From positions 62,001 to 126,000 of the forward strand of contig VMDC01000013.1 in assembly GCA_008081045.1 (NCBI GenBank): 64,000 nt of DNA, read 5' to 3'. The position numbers and the translations under genes are program-made. Position 1 is the first letter of the stretch. The number at the start of each line of letters is the position of its first letter. This document shows, one piece after another, positions 8,900-17,568 of this stretch. The stretch is from Gammaproteobacteria bacterium (lineage in GTDB: Bacteria; Pseudomonadota; Gammaproteobacteria; Pseudomonadales; Pseudohongiellaceae). The notes under the pieces are model-generated. The model was not told the DNA's origin, made no database searches, and worked only from the letters and a program-made list of their open reading frames with translations.

Positions 8900-9961
8900 T
8901 TGAACGGTTTGAATCAATTTTTGCCTCAGCGTGTCATTCCCGGGGAAGGCCAAGGCCTGTGGGTGGCAGTGGCGGTAAGCTTACTGCTCCACGTGCTGAT
9001 AGTGAGCTTGCTCTTCAAGCTGAGCTTGCAGCCTGGGAGCTTGCAGCCTGAAAGGGGCGTCACTCCCACAACGGTGAGTGTGCGTTTGGTATCGGGCAAT
9101 ACACTGCGTTTGCCTTCTGAAAGCGCACGGTCAGTCCCCCCTTCTGTGGAGAGCGAATCCCTGACAATCGAAGTGTCGAATATAGCTGAAGTAAATCAAA
9201 CAACCGACGTCACCGAATCGCTGACCTCCGGATCCGATCAGTCTCCTGAGGCCGTTGTCTCTGGTACCCGGTTTGTCAAACCGGCACCTGCGACCACTGA
9301 GTTTGCAGAGCAAGCCGAAGTGGAATCTGTCAGATCCACTGCGCAGACCATGGAAACATCAGCCTCGTCAGGGTCCGGCGAGGCCTCCGAGAAGGCGGGC
9401 GAATTCGCTCCGCCCCGGTCCAATCCTGAGCTGGAATTGCCGCAGGTCGTGCTGCCATCCCGTTCTGATCTGGCGCGCTCTTTGCGAATGATAAAGCAGC
9501 AGGACGAAAATACTTCCCGCCTGTGGAGCTATGACTGTACGCCTGTTCAGCAAGCATCGGAGTTTGTTGTCTGCGAGGACAGTAAGGGCGCAAATTCTGC
9601 TAGCGGGGGAAGTTTTGAGTCACGATATGCCATTACCACGCAGACCTATCAGCGCTTCAATCCGGCGCCAGCGCCCAGTCGGGCGCAGCGCAGCCTGCCC
9701 ATCATTAGCAGTGAAGCGGCTGGCTTGGCTGCGCGGTTGGCAGCAGCGGACATCCCTGACGACCTTCGAGGGTATCTGAACGCCGAGCTAGAGGCCGGCA
9801 TCACTCACAATGTCAATCAGGGCAGTGTCGCAGCAGAGATGTTGGACCGTCTCACTGACCAGAGTGATGCGGCGCAGATCGTCCGTGAAACGCTGAGTGA
9901 TCCCTGGGTCAGAAGCAGAATACAACCCAGACTGTCGGCTCGGATGCCGGTGGGTAATTGA
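8900..9961 (+). CDS. unknown one-pass envelope protein with TonB-like architecture
   Basis: Not recognised as a known family. The TTG at 8900 is preferred because GAGG lies six bases upstream; a TTG at 8852 would add 16 residues. The 353-residue product has a short cytoplasmic N-terminus, one membrane helix (residues about 20-42, VAVAVSLLLHVLIVSLLFKL), and then a long Ser/Thr/Glu/Pro-rich, probably unfolded periplasmic stretch to about residue 190. A small C-terminal domain with two cysteines (YDCTP, VVCED) follows. This layout resembles TonB/TolA-type proteins, but no TonB C-terminal motif is seen. A 14-base direct repeat (GAGCTTGCAGCCTG at 9022 and 9037) duplicates a few residues just after the membrane helix. 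Confidence 0.6.
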   Translation: MNGLNQFLPQRVIPGEGQGLWVAVAVSLLLHVLIVSLLFKLSLQPGSLQPERGVTPTTVSVRLVSGNTLRLPSESARSVPPSVESESLTIEVSNIAEVNQTTDVTESLTSGSDQSPEAVVSGTRFVKPAPATTEFAEQAEVESVRSTAQTMETSASSGSGEASEKAGEFAPPRSNPELELPQVVLPSRSDLARSLRMIKQQDENTSRLWSYDCTPVQQASEFVVCEDSKGANSASGGSFESRYAITTQTYQRFNPAPAPSRAQRSLPIISSEAAGLAARLAAADIPDDLRGYLNAELEAGITHNVNQGSVAAEMLDRLTDQSDAAQIVRETLSDPWVRSRIQPRLSARMPVGN

Positions 9962-10298
9962 TCACGCGCTAGTGTCCACCATCCTTAAGCGTTTAAAATC
10001 TAAAGCGCATCCTGAAAAGGAGTGGGTGACTGGCTCGACATTCGTAACTCCAACGTATCTCTGAACCTGGCGGGTATTCAGTTTCAATGGGCTCTTGGCA
10101 GAAGAGCGTCTTGATCCCCCGTGACGGAGTTGATGTTTACGCGCTTACGCCCGGCTTCTTCTGATGCAGACTGATCTGGCGCTCAGTGTGGCGGCCTTTC
10201 TGGCACACGGGCAGGTCATTTTTGTGCGGCTCTCTCGCACAACTGCTTGCTAGAGCCGCTGTATGCCGCCTGTGCTGTACCAAAAGCTGAATACTCTC
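9962..10298. other. 337-base gap before the MATE gene
   Basis: No intact gene was found. The stretch carries a short fragment resembling a lamin-tail domain (10019-10114, listed separately). The rest has stop codons in all frames. It must contain the promoter of the MATE gene, but no clear -35/-10 pair stands out. Confidence 0.5.
10019..10114 (+). pseudogene. possible remnant of a lamin-tail (LTD) domain gene
   Basis: Between two stop codons the plus strand encodes DWLDIRNSNVSLNLAGIQF (from 10028) and then runs to TGA at 10112-10114. The pattern D-W-(I/L)-E/D-I/L-x-N-(S/T)-x-x(3)-(V/L)-x-L-x-G is the core of lamin-tail domains, which bacteria often carry in secreted CotH-type or nuclease proteins. 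Only about 30 codons survive, with no start codon or ribosome-binding site, so if the resemblance is real it is a decayed fragment. A chance match cannot be excluded. Confidence 0.25.
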
Positions 10299-11702
10299 AT
10301 GACGACAACGAAACTCCGGGACGCCTGGCATCTGTTTAAAAGAGCGATTGCCGGGGATTCAGAGATTAACTACACCGAGGGCTCTATTGCTCGGGTCACG
10401 CTGTTGCTGGCGATTCCGATGATTCTCGAAATGGCGATGGAGTCGGTGTTCGCGATTGTGGACATTTTCTTTGTTGCCAAACTCGGCACAGATGCCGTTG
10501 CCTCCGTCGGTCTGACTGAAGCGGTGATCACCCTGCTGTACGCGCTCGCGATTGGCTTGTCCATGGGTGCCACCGCCATGGTGGCTCGAAGAGTCGGGGA
10601 AAACAATCCGGATGCGGCCTCAATAGTCGCCGGACAGGTGATCTGGCTCGGTGTCTTTGTGTCGGTGGCGGTTGGTTTGACAGGGCTATTCTTTGCGCGT
10701 GAGATTCTGCAGCTGATGGGCGCAGAGGATTCAGTGGTTGAAACCGGCGTGGGTTATACGCGGCTGATGATTGGCGGGTGTTTCTCTATCGTATTGCTGT
10801 TTTTGATCAATGCCATTTTTCGCGGTGCAGGTGACGCAACAATTGCTATGCGCGCGCTGTGGTTGGCGAACGGCATCAACATCGTTCTGGATCCCTGTTT
10901 GATTTATGGCTTCTGGATCTTTCCTGAACTCGGTGTGACGGGTGCGGCTGTTGCGACCAACTTTGGCCGTAGTGTCGGGGCATTTTACGGCCTTTATCAC
11001 CTCATTGGTAACAAGGGCAGATTGCATCTTGGCCAGCAGGAAATCGCCCTGAGGTTAAAAATTGTCTGGTCATTGGTGCAGATATCCGCCGGGGGGGTGG
11101 CCCAATTTCTGGTGGCGACTGCCAGCTGGGTATTTTTGATGTCAATCGTGTCCGGTTTCGGGAGCGATGCTGTCGCGGGCTACACCATTGCGGTGAGGGT
11201 CGTTATGTTCAGCATTCTGCCGGCCTGGGGTCTGAGCAATGCGGCCGCGACACTGGTAGGTCAGAATTTGGGGGCAGGATTGCTTGACCGGGCAGAAATT
11301 ACTACCTGGCGAATTGCTCAATATAATGCGAGCTACATGGCGGTAGCTGCCATTGCCATGCTTGTTTTCGACGAACAGATTGCCAGGTTGTTTACCCGCG
11401 AATCAGAGGTGCTGTTCCATGCGGTTAATTGTTTGCAGATTTTTGCTTATGGTTATGTCGGGTGGGGCTTTGGTATGGCTGTAATTCAGGCTTTTAATGG
11501 GGCGGGTGATACCATAACGCCAACCTTTATTAATGTGCTCTGCTTTTGGATAATTCAGGTGCCACTTGCGTATGGCCTGGCACTGCCCCTGGGTTGGGGT
11601 CCGACCGGGGTTTTCTGGGCGGTCTTCGTTGCAGATAATCTGACCTGCGTCTTGGGCGTTCTCGCTTTCCGGCGAGGCCGGTGGAAGACGCTGGTCGTCT
11701 GA
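10299..11702 (+). CDS. MATE-family multidrug/metabolite efflux transporter
   Basis: A 467-residue inner-membrane antiporter with about twelve hydrophobic helices in two homologous halves. The opening GSIARVTLLLAIPMILEMA, the following VDIFFVAKLGTDAVASVGLTE and the mid-protein FRGAGDATIAMRALWLANGIN are typical of NorM/DinF-type MATE proteins, which export cationic compounds in exchange for Na+ or H+. The second-half counterpart is AFNGAGDTITPTFINVL. The ATG at 10299 is used; an in-frame ATG at 10263 is also possible, and neither has a good ribosome-binding site. Substrate unknown. Confidence 0.88.
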   Translation: MTTTKLRDAWHLFKRAIAGDSEINYTEGSIARVTLLLAIPMILEMAMESVFAIVDIFFVAKLGTDAVASVGLTEAVITLLYALAIGLSMGATAMVARRVGENNPDAASIVAGQVIWLGVFVSVAVGLTGLFFAREILQLMGAEDSVVETGVGYTRLMIGGCFSIVLLFLINAIFRGAGDATIAMRALWLANGINIVLDPCLIYGFWIFPELGVTGAAVATNFGRSVGAFYGLYHLIGNKGRLHLGQQEIALRLKIVWSLVQISAGGVAQFLVATASWVFLMSIVSGFGSDAVAGYTIAVRVVMFSILPAWGLSNAAATLVGQNLGAGLLDRAEITTWRIAQYNASYMAVAAIAMLVFDEQIARLFTRESEVLFHAVNCLQIFAYGYVGWGFGMAVIQAFNGAGDTITPTFINVLCFWIIQVPLAYGLALPLGWGPTGVFWAVFVADNLTCVLGVLAFRRGRWKTLVV

Positions 11703-11780
11703 TCCGCGTCAATTTGATCTGTATAGAATTGTCGTGCCGCGCGCGGGAAAGCGGCCAACTCATTTTAGGAAAGACTCAGT

Positions 11781-12764
11781 ATGCTCAGCAGTCAGCAGCA
11801 AATTATCGGCCGAACCCTGCAATGGCTCGGGTCAGAACAGTCAGTGTGGTTGTGCACGATCCTCAAGACCTGGGGTTCTTCGCCACGTCCTGTCGGCGCC
11901 ATGATGGCCTGTACGCCTGAGGGTGATCTGATAGGGTCGATTTCTGGGGGATGTATTGAAGAGGATTTCCTTGAGCAGCTGCGCAATGGTCAGTTAAAGC
12001 AGCGGTTTCATGAGGAGGGGAGTGTTCCTTTTGTGGTGAAATATGGAGTCACCGCAGAGGAGCAGGCGCGGCTCAAGCTGCCCTGCGGCGGTCAACTCCA
12101 TGTGCTGCTGGAGTTGATCGAACCAACTGACCAGAACAAGGGTATGTTTGCCCGGCTCCTCGATGCACTGGAACAGCACACCAGTATCAGCAGAATCGTC
12201 AACCTCGAATCCGGGGCAATTTCAACAGCAGACGAGAGCCGGGATGACGCGGTCGTTATTCAGGGCAACCGGATGAGTCATAGTCTGAGTCCTATGTATC
12301 GTTTGCTGCTGCTTGGCGCCGGCGATGTGGCGAAATATGTTGCCGAAATGGCCAGGGCACTTGAATACGATGTCACGCTCTGTGATCCGAGGCCAAATTA
12401 CCTCGATAACTGGGAGGTTGAAGGGGTGGAGAAAACATCGCGCCTGCCGGATGACGTCGTTCGTGAGCGTTTCAGTAACCCCTATAGCGGAATCGTTGCG
12501 CTCGCTCATGACCCAAGGGTGGATGATATGGCGCTTATGGAAGCTTTAAAAACCGAGGCCTTTTATGTGGGGGCAATGGGTTCTGAACGTACCTCAGCGG
12601 CGCGGCGGGAGCGACTACCGGAGTTGGGGCTCAGTCAGGAAGAGATTGAACGCCTGCATGCGCCGATTGGTTTTCAGATTGAGAGCAAGACGCCAGCGGA
12701 AATTGCCATCTCGATCATGGCTGAGGTGACTGCAGAAAAGTATCGTGCCCGCCGCCCTGCATGA
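11781..12764 (+). CDS. XdhC/CoxI-family molybdenum hydroxylase maturation factor
   Basis: A 327-residue protein of the XdhC/CoxF family, which binds molybdenum cofactor and helps insert its sulfurated form into xanthine dehydrogenase-type hydroxylases. The N-terminal XdhC domain includes SSPRPVGAMMACTPEGDLIGSISGGCIEEDF, and the C-terminal Rossmann-type domain carries LLLGAGDVAKYVAEMARALEYDVTLCDPR and GAMGSERTSAARRERL. AGGAAAG lies upstream of the ATG. No molybdenum hydroxylase gene is adjacent, so the client enzyme must be elsewhere. A MocA-like nucleotidyltransferase at 28832 and moaA-moaB at 61408 may serve the same cofactor pathway. Confidence 0.9.
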   Translation: MLSSQQQIIGRTLQWLGSEQSVWLCTILKTWGSSPRPVGAMMACTPEGDLIGSISGGCIEEDFLEQLRNGQLKQRFHEEGSVPFVVKYGVTAEEQARLKLPCGGQLHVLLELIEPTDQNKGMFARLLDALEQHTSISRIVNLESGAISTADESRDDAVVIQGNRMSHSLSPMYRLLLLGAGDVAKYVAEMARALEYDVTLCDPRPNYLDNWEVEGVEKTSRLPDDVVRERFSNPYSGIVALAHDPRVDDMALMEALKTEAFYVGAMGSERTSAARRERLPELGLSQEEIERLHAPIGFQIESKTPAEIAISIMAEVTAEKYRARRPA

Positions 12765-12888
12765 AGGCTGCTGTGTCAGCTGTGCCATGCGCAACCTCAG
12801 GATGGCATCAGCCCCATCAAAGAGGATATCGCACTGACACGGGGCGTATTGTCTGCCGGATTGAAAATTCTGTGAACCGGTTTGGTAT

Positions 12889-13563
12889 TCACACCCTCAG
12901 AATAATTGAATCGCGCCCGTCTTTTGCTGCCGCTGATCTGAAGCCCTCGCACTGCTGAACCCTGTCCAGCCAGTCGTTGCATTCGGGATAATCCACGTCC
13001 AGATAGAACCGGTCTTTCGCGGCAGCCATTGGATAAATCATCGCAATATCTGCGGCGGTGACTCTGTCTCCGCCAAAATACGGAACCAGTTTCAGGTCTG
13101 CTTCAGCAATGTTCAGCAGTGATGCCATGCGTGGTTTGATCAGGCTTTGTGTCGCCTGTTCCAGAACAGCCTTGATAATGGGGCGAATGAGAAAGGGCAC
13201 TCGGGAGATCAGTATCTGAAAGACCGCTTCCATCAGCATCAATGACATCATGGAGCCCTGCGAGGCATGCATCCAGAAAAGATAGCGTACGCGATGCTCG
13301 CTGTCCGGGCTCACACGCAATTCAGAGTCAGGGTGCTGATCCAGTAAATAATCAATGATGGCAGTGCTTTCCGCAAGCGTGACCGTGTCGTCGGTGATGA
13401 CCGGTGCTGAACCCAGAGGCGACAGTTTTTTAAGTTCTGCAGGTGCCTGATAGGTCTTTGGGTCCCGTTCGTAAATTTTGAGCTCATAGTCGGCTTCCAG
13501 CTCCTCAAGTAACCAGAGAATGCGAAAAGACTGAGAGTATTCCAGATGGTGGAGAGTGAGCAT
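12889..13563 (-). CDS. glutathione S-transferase family protein
   Basis: A 224-residue cytosolic GST-fold protein. The N-terminal thioredoxin-like half begins LTLHHLEYSQSFRILWLLEEL and contains the cis-Pro and glutathione-binding segment APVITDDTVTLAESTAIIDYLLD; the all-helical C-terminal half follows, with the N-capping region VTAADIAMIYPM. It resembles bacterial YfcG/YghU-like or beta/theta-type GSTs used in detoxification or peroxide reduction, but the class cannot be fixed. The start ATG is preceded by GGAG. It converges with the xdhC-like gene across about 120 non-coding bases. Confidence 0.88.
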   Translation of the reverse strand: MLTLHHLEYSQSFRILWLLEELEADYELKIYERDPKTYQAPAELKKLSPLGSAPVITDDTVTLAESTAIIDYLLDQHPDSELRVSPDSEHRVRYLFWMHASQGSMMSLMLMEAVFQILISRVPFLIRPIIKAVLEQATQSLIKPRMASLLNIAEADLKLVPYFGGDRVTAADIAMIYPMAAAKDRFYLDVDYPECNDWLDRVQQCEGFRSAAAKDGRDSIILRV

Positions 13564-13710
13564 GGTCGTGACTCCGGAGGTGAGCTGTTCACAGATGGTC
13601 TGCTCCCGCCACGGAGGGACTACTGTCTCGCCTGGCTGCTCCGATTAGGCAACACCGCCGGCCTCGGAGCGGGAGGGCATAAGTAAGTACGCCTTCCAAT
13701 GATTCGGAGA

Positions 13711-14763
13711 TTACTGCTCGATGGCCCGCTCGATGCCGATTTCCTGCATGACTTCAAGTCTGCGCGCTCCTGCCAGGATGCCGATGATACCGTAGTTGCC
13801 TTCGTGGCAGGCGTATTCATAGACGGGCTCTTCCATTCTTGAGAGCGGATACTCTCCGGACCATTGCGCGGTATAGACGCTCGGGTCATCCACCGTAAAA
13901 CCATAGATGATCTTGTTTGGCCCTTCGCGGCGGAAAGTCTCTATCACGGTCAGATTTTCGGTGGGCGCGCCTCGATACGTTTGCACTGGATTATAGTGTT
14001 TGGTCTCAACAACCAGAGTATCGCCTTCCCAGCGGCCAATTGAATCGCCCATCCATTTGTTGAGCGATGCCGCGACTGCGTCCCGGGAATCGGCAATTCG
14101 TATGATTCGAGTGTCGTGCACCATCTCTACCATAATGGATACATAGCCGGGCGACTGCACAATCTGCATGTGTGAGTTATACATGACTGGCGACATAACC
14201 GGCCCGGAGCTGTTTCCAAATGCAAGTACACAGCGTTCTCCTAAACTGCGTCCTTCTGGCCCATCGTTCCGGTCAGGAAGCCTGGCTCTCAATTGCTGCA
14301 TTCGGTCAGTGAATCCGGCTACCCGTTCAGGGATCCGACCATTCGGGGGATCGATGATCGCTGAGGTGCGGAATTCCCCGCTGATGGTTGGCAGAAACAT
14401 CCCGCGATCTGTCCAGAACAGGTCGTAGTTACCGACCGGGGGCAGGGCTTCCAGCGCTGGCGCCGGCCGATCAGGGTCAAGCGGTTGATTGTCCTGCTCG
14501 ACACGCTGCTGTGCAGCGCGTTCCAGCTGCAGTGCCTCCTGTTCGGTGTAGGCCTGCTTGTTACCGAGTTCCTGCGGTCTTTCGAACGGCATGACTGTGT
14601 TATTTTTCCAATAGCCCTGCAGATCCGGAACGCCCCATTCAGTGATGGGTGTCTTGAACTCCTGAGCGCCCAGCGCGCCGGGTAGTAACCACAGCAAACT
14701 GCAGGCGGCATGTATCACTGACAGAAAGGATTTGCCGTCAGCTTGACTGATGAGGTTTTTCAT
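13711..14763 (-). CDS. secreted conserved protein of unknown function (PDLQGYW type)
   Basis: A 350-residue exported protein with a signal peptide ending near residue 33 (PGALGAQEF). The mature start, WGVPDLQGYWKNNTVMPFERP, is shared by a set of uncharacterised periplasmic proteins that I recall from environmental proteobacteria, but no function is established. Other conserved-looking segments are NYDLFWTDRG, RTSAIIDPPNGRIP, ERCVLAFGNSSGPVM, the TLVVETKHYN beta-hairpin region and a C-terminal YEYACHEGNYG. The protein is rich in beta-forming stretches and has two or three cysteines. It stands alone, upstream of the amidase terminus. Confidence 0.65.
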   Translation of the reverse strand: MKNLISQADGKSFLSVIHAACSLLWLLPGALGAQEFKTPITEWGVPDLQGYWKNNTVMPFERPQELGNKQAYTEQEALQLERAAQQRVEQDNQPLDPDRPAPALEALPPVGNYDLFWTDRGMFLPTISGEFRTSAIIDPPNGRIPERVAGFTDRMQQLRARLPDRNDGPEGRSLGERCVLAFGNSSGPVMSPVMYNSHMQIVQSPGYVSIMVEMVHDTRIIRIADSRDAVAASLNKWMGDSIGRWEGDTLVVETKHYNPVQTYRGAPTENLTVIETFRREGPNKIIYGFTVDDPSVYTAQWSGEYPLSRMEEPVYEYACHEGNYGIIGILAGARRLEVMQEIGIERAIEQ

Positions 14764-14854
14764 ACGTTCTCCTGCGGCGTCGCAGTGGCGCCTGGTTTAT
14801 GCGTTTATTGTAATTGGTCCGGCGATCCAGAGTCATGGTGATTCTGCTTCAGGC

Positions 14855-16297
14855 TCATCCTGAAACTGCGATCGGGGCAAACAGCGGCCAGGGGCGGGCC
14901 TCTTCCAGTTGCCTGGCGAATTGCAGCAGCAGCGCATCGCCGCCCCACGCAGCGGTTGCCATCACGCCTACGGGTAATCCGTTCGCATCGATGTGCATTG
15001 GCAGTGAGGCGCTTGGTTGACCGGTGCCGTTGTACAGAGCAGTAAAGCCGGAGTAGCTCCGATATCGGCTACCGTACTCATTCAGGTCGCTGGCATTCAT
15101 GTTGAGCCAGCCCAGTCTGGCGGTTGTTTTCGTGAGAACCGGAGAAAGCAGGACGTCATAACGTGCGTGAAATGTCTGCATCTCGGCTGCTGTCGCATTG
15201 AGTGTGTCTCTGGCCCGCAAATAATCCGTTGCCGAAAATCGCGCGCCCATCTGTGCCATTTGACGCGTTGAGGTTTCAAGGTCCGCTGTCTCAAGATCCT
15301 TGCCTAACTCGTCCAGCCGCTTGTTGACATTTTGATAGGTATGGATGCAAACCAGTGTGTTCATTGCGCCGGTAGCTGCTTTGTAGTCAGCCGGATGCTC
15401 GACCGATTCGACATGGTGGCCTAACGATTCACAAAGCTGTGCGGTCTCCTCCACGGCCCGGAGGCACTCAGAATCGATGGGTTCGCCAAAAGGATGCTGA
15501 GTCTGCAGCGCAATATTCAGTCTGCCCGGGGGGGTATCAATGCCTGTCGAAAACTGCGCCGGCGTGGCAGGTATTGGAAATAGCTTGGCCTCGTGCAGTC
15601 TTATCACATCGAGGAACAAGGCGCTGTCGCGCACACTGCGACTGACAACATGACCCACACTCATGCCGCTCCAGCAATCGCCAAGCTCATTTTCGATGGC
15701 GGTCAGGCCGCGGCTCGGTTTCAGGCCAAACAAACCGCAGCAGGCAGCGGGAATACGAATCGACCCGCCGCCGTCGGTTGCGTGTGCGACAGGTACAATG
15801 CCCGCGGCGACTGCTGCAGCAGCGCCGCCGCTGGAGCCACCCGTCGAATAATCCGGATTCCACGGATTACGGGTTGCGCCGTTTGCAACGGGCTCTGTGG
15901 TTAGTGTAAGGCCGAACTCTGGTGTATTGGTTTTGCCCAGAACGATCAGCCCGGCATCGAGATATTCCTGCACAATGGCAGCGTTCTGTGCCGCGACAAA
16001 TCCCTGGTAAAGGCGACTTCCGTTACTCTGGAGGAGGCCGGCTAGAGGACTAAGATCCTTGATGAGAAAGGGCAGGCCTGCAACAGCGCTGTGACTCTCC
16101 TTCGTCTGATCCTGTTCGGCGGCGCGGCGCTGAGCCTGTTCATAGCATTCGCCCGTCAGGGCATTGACGGACGGGTTGACTTTGCGAGCCTGTTCAATCG
16201 CCGAGGCAATAAGTTCTGATGACGTAAAGTCGCCGTTTTTGAGCCCGCCGGACATGGCGGTGGCATCCAGTGCCAGATATTCCTGCTGTGTTAGCAT
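14855..16297 (-). CDS. amidase-signature family hydrolase
   Basis: A 480-residue hydrolase of the amidase signature family, which cleaves C-N bonds of amides or acyl-ureas using a Ser-cisSer-Lys triad. The Lys is in [12 protein letters not shown], and the Gly/Ser-rich signature runs from [15 protein letters not shown] into [25 protein letters not shown], holding both serines. The length is normal. No signal peptide is seen, so it is cytoplasmic. It is not part of a GatCAB set, because no gatB or gatC is nearby; the substrate is unknown. It lies 54 bases upstream of the pilU stop, on the same strand. Confidence 0.9.
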   Translation of the reverse strand: MLTQQEYLALDATAMSGGLKNGDFTSSELIASAIEQARKVNPSVNALTGECYEQAQRRAAEQDQTKESHSAVAGLPFLIKDLSPLAGLLQSNGSRLYQGFVAAQNAAIVQEYLDAGLIVLGKTNTPEFGLTLTTEPVANGATRNPWNPDYSTGGSSGGAAAAVAAGIVPVAHATDGGGSIRIPAACCGLFGLKPSRGLTAIENELGDCWSGMSVGHVVSRSVRDSALFLDVIRLHEAKLFPIPATPAQFSTGIDTPPGRLNIALQTQHPFGEPIDSECLRAVEETAQLCESLGHHVESVEHPADYKAATGAMNTLVCIHTYQNVNKRLDELGKDLETADLETSTRQMAQMGARFSATDYLRARDTLNATAAEMQTFHARYDVLLSPVLTKTTARLGWLNMNASDLNEYGSRYRSYSGFTALYNGTGQPSASLPMHIDANGLPVGVMATAAWGGDALLLQFARQLEEARPWPLFAPIAVSG

Positions 16298-16351
16298 CGA
16301 TTGGTCTCTGTATAAAAAGGGCCATCCCCAAGTGCAGTGGAGCAGTGATTA

Positions 16352-17506
16352 TCACAAAGACATCGGATCGCCATCATCTTTACTGACCAGAGAAAGGCCA
16401 CCCAGTCCGTCTTCGTCATCCAGGTCATCCTCTTCTTCGCCGGTCTTGCCCTCAGCCAGCTGGATTTTCAGGCGAAGGTTATTCTTAGAATCGGCGTTTT
16501 TGAGGGCTTCCTCGTAGCTGATCTTACCTTCTCGGTACAAATCAAATAATGCGGAGTCAAAGGTTTTCATGCCTTGTTGCTCGGATTTTTCCATGACTTC
16601 CTTGATTTCCATGACCTTGCCCTGCTTGATCAGATCACATACCCGAGGGGTGCCGATAAGGATCTCAATCGCGGCGGCGCGTTTGCCGTCAACAGTAGGT
16701 ATCAGTCGTTGAGAGACAAAGGCTACTAAATTCAATGAAAGATCGAGAAAAAGTTGCTTGTGTCGCTCGTCCGGGAAGAAATTGATAATTCGATCCAGGG
16801 CCTGATTGGCATTATTGGCGTGCAGGGTTGATAGGCATAAATGGCCTGTTTCCGCAAATGCCAGCGCATGCTCCATGGTTTCCTGACTTCTGATTTCTCC
16901 AATAAGAATTACGTCTGGCGCTTGCCTCAGGGTATTTTTGAGGGCTTCTTCGTAGCTGTTTGTGTCAACGCCCACTTCGCGCTGATTTACAATGCAGCCT
17001 TGATGTGGGTGGACAAATTCTACCGGATCTTCAATCGTGATAATGTGGCCATCACTGTTTTTGTTCCGGTGATCAATAAGTGCAGCCAGCGACGTTGATT
17101 TCCCTGAACCGGTGCCGCCAACGAAGAGAATAATACCTCTTTTGCTCATAATCAGATCTGAAAGTACAGGGGGTAGGCCCAATGACGCCGCATCGGGTAT
17201 TTCAGTCTTGATGTTTCGCGCAACAATGCCCAGTTCGCCTCTTTGCTGGAAAATGTTGACGCGGAATCGCCCGATATCAGGGTCAGCGATAGCGAGATTC
17301 ATCTCTGGGTTCTTCTCAAATTCCGCTATCTGGTCATCATTCATGATCTGGTAGGCGATCTTCTTAACCATCCCTTCGGGCAGTTTTTTATCGATAAGAG
17401 GGATGAGTTTGCCGTGGGCTTTCATACTGGGCGGTGCGCCCGTTGTGAGAAAGAGATCTGAACCATCTTTCTCAATCATCATTTTGAGTAAATCGTTAAA
17501 TCCCAT
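16352..17506 (-). CDS. pilU: type IV pilus retraction ATPase, PilU type
   Basis: A 384-residue secretion ATPase of the PilT/PilU family, which powers pilus retraction at the inner membrane. The N-terminal PAS-like half begins MGFNDLLKMMIEKDGSDLFLTTG. The Walker A loop is FVGGTGSGKST, followed by the Asp box TIEDPVEFVHPH, the Walker B region DVILIGEIRSQETMEHAL and the His box TGHLCLSTLHANN. Length and the C-terminal extension rich in Glu/Asp (EEEDDLDDEDGLGG) fit PilU rather than the about 345-residue PilT. In Pseudomonas pilU follows pilT; here no pilT is adjacent, so the motor partner must be encoded elsewhere. AAGGA lies before the ATG. Confidence 0.93.
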   Translation of the reverse strand: MGFNDLLKMMIEKDGSDLFLTTGAPPSMKAHGKLIPLIDKKLPEGMVKKIAYQIMNDDQIAEFEKNPEMNLAIADPDIGRFRVNIFQQRGELGIVARNIKTEIPDAASLGLPPVLSDLIMSKRGIILFVGGTGSGKSTSLAALIDHRNKNSDGHIITIEDPVEFVHPHQGCIVNQREVGVDTNSYEEALKNTLRQAPDVILIGEIRSQETMEHALAFAETGHLCLSTLHANNANQALDRIINFFPDERHKQLFLDLSLNLVAFVSQRLIPTVDGKRAAAIEILIGTPRVCDLIKQGKVMEIKEVMEKSEQQGMKTFDSALFDLYREGKISYEEALKNADSKNNLRLKIQLAEGKTGEEEDDLDDEDGLGGLSLVSKDDGDPMSL

Positions 17507-17568
17507 TGGTCTGGTCCTTCACAGCGTGATGTTTTCTGTTGCGTTACCGTAAGTAAGCGGGCAAAGGC

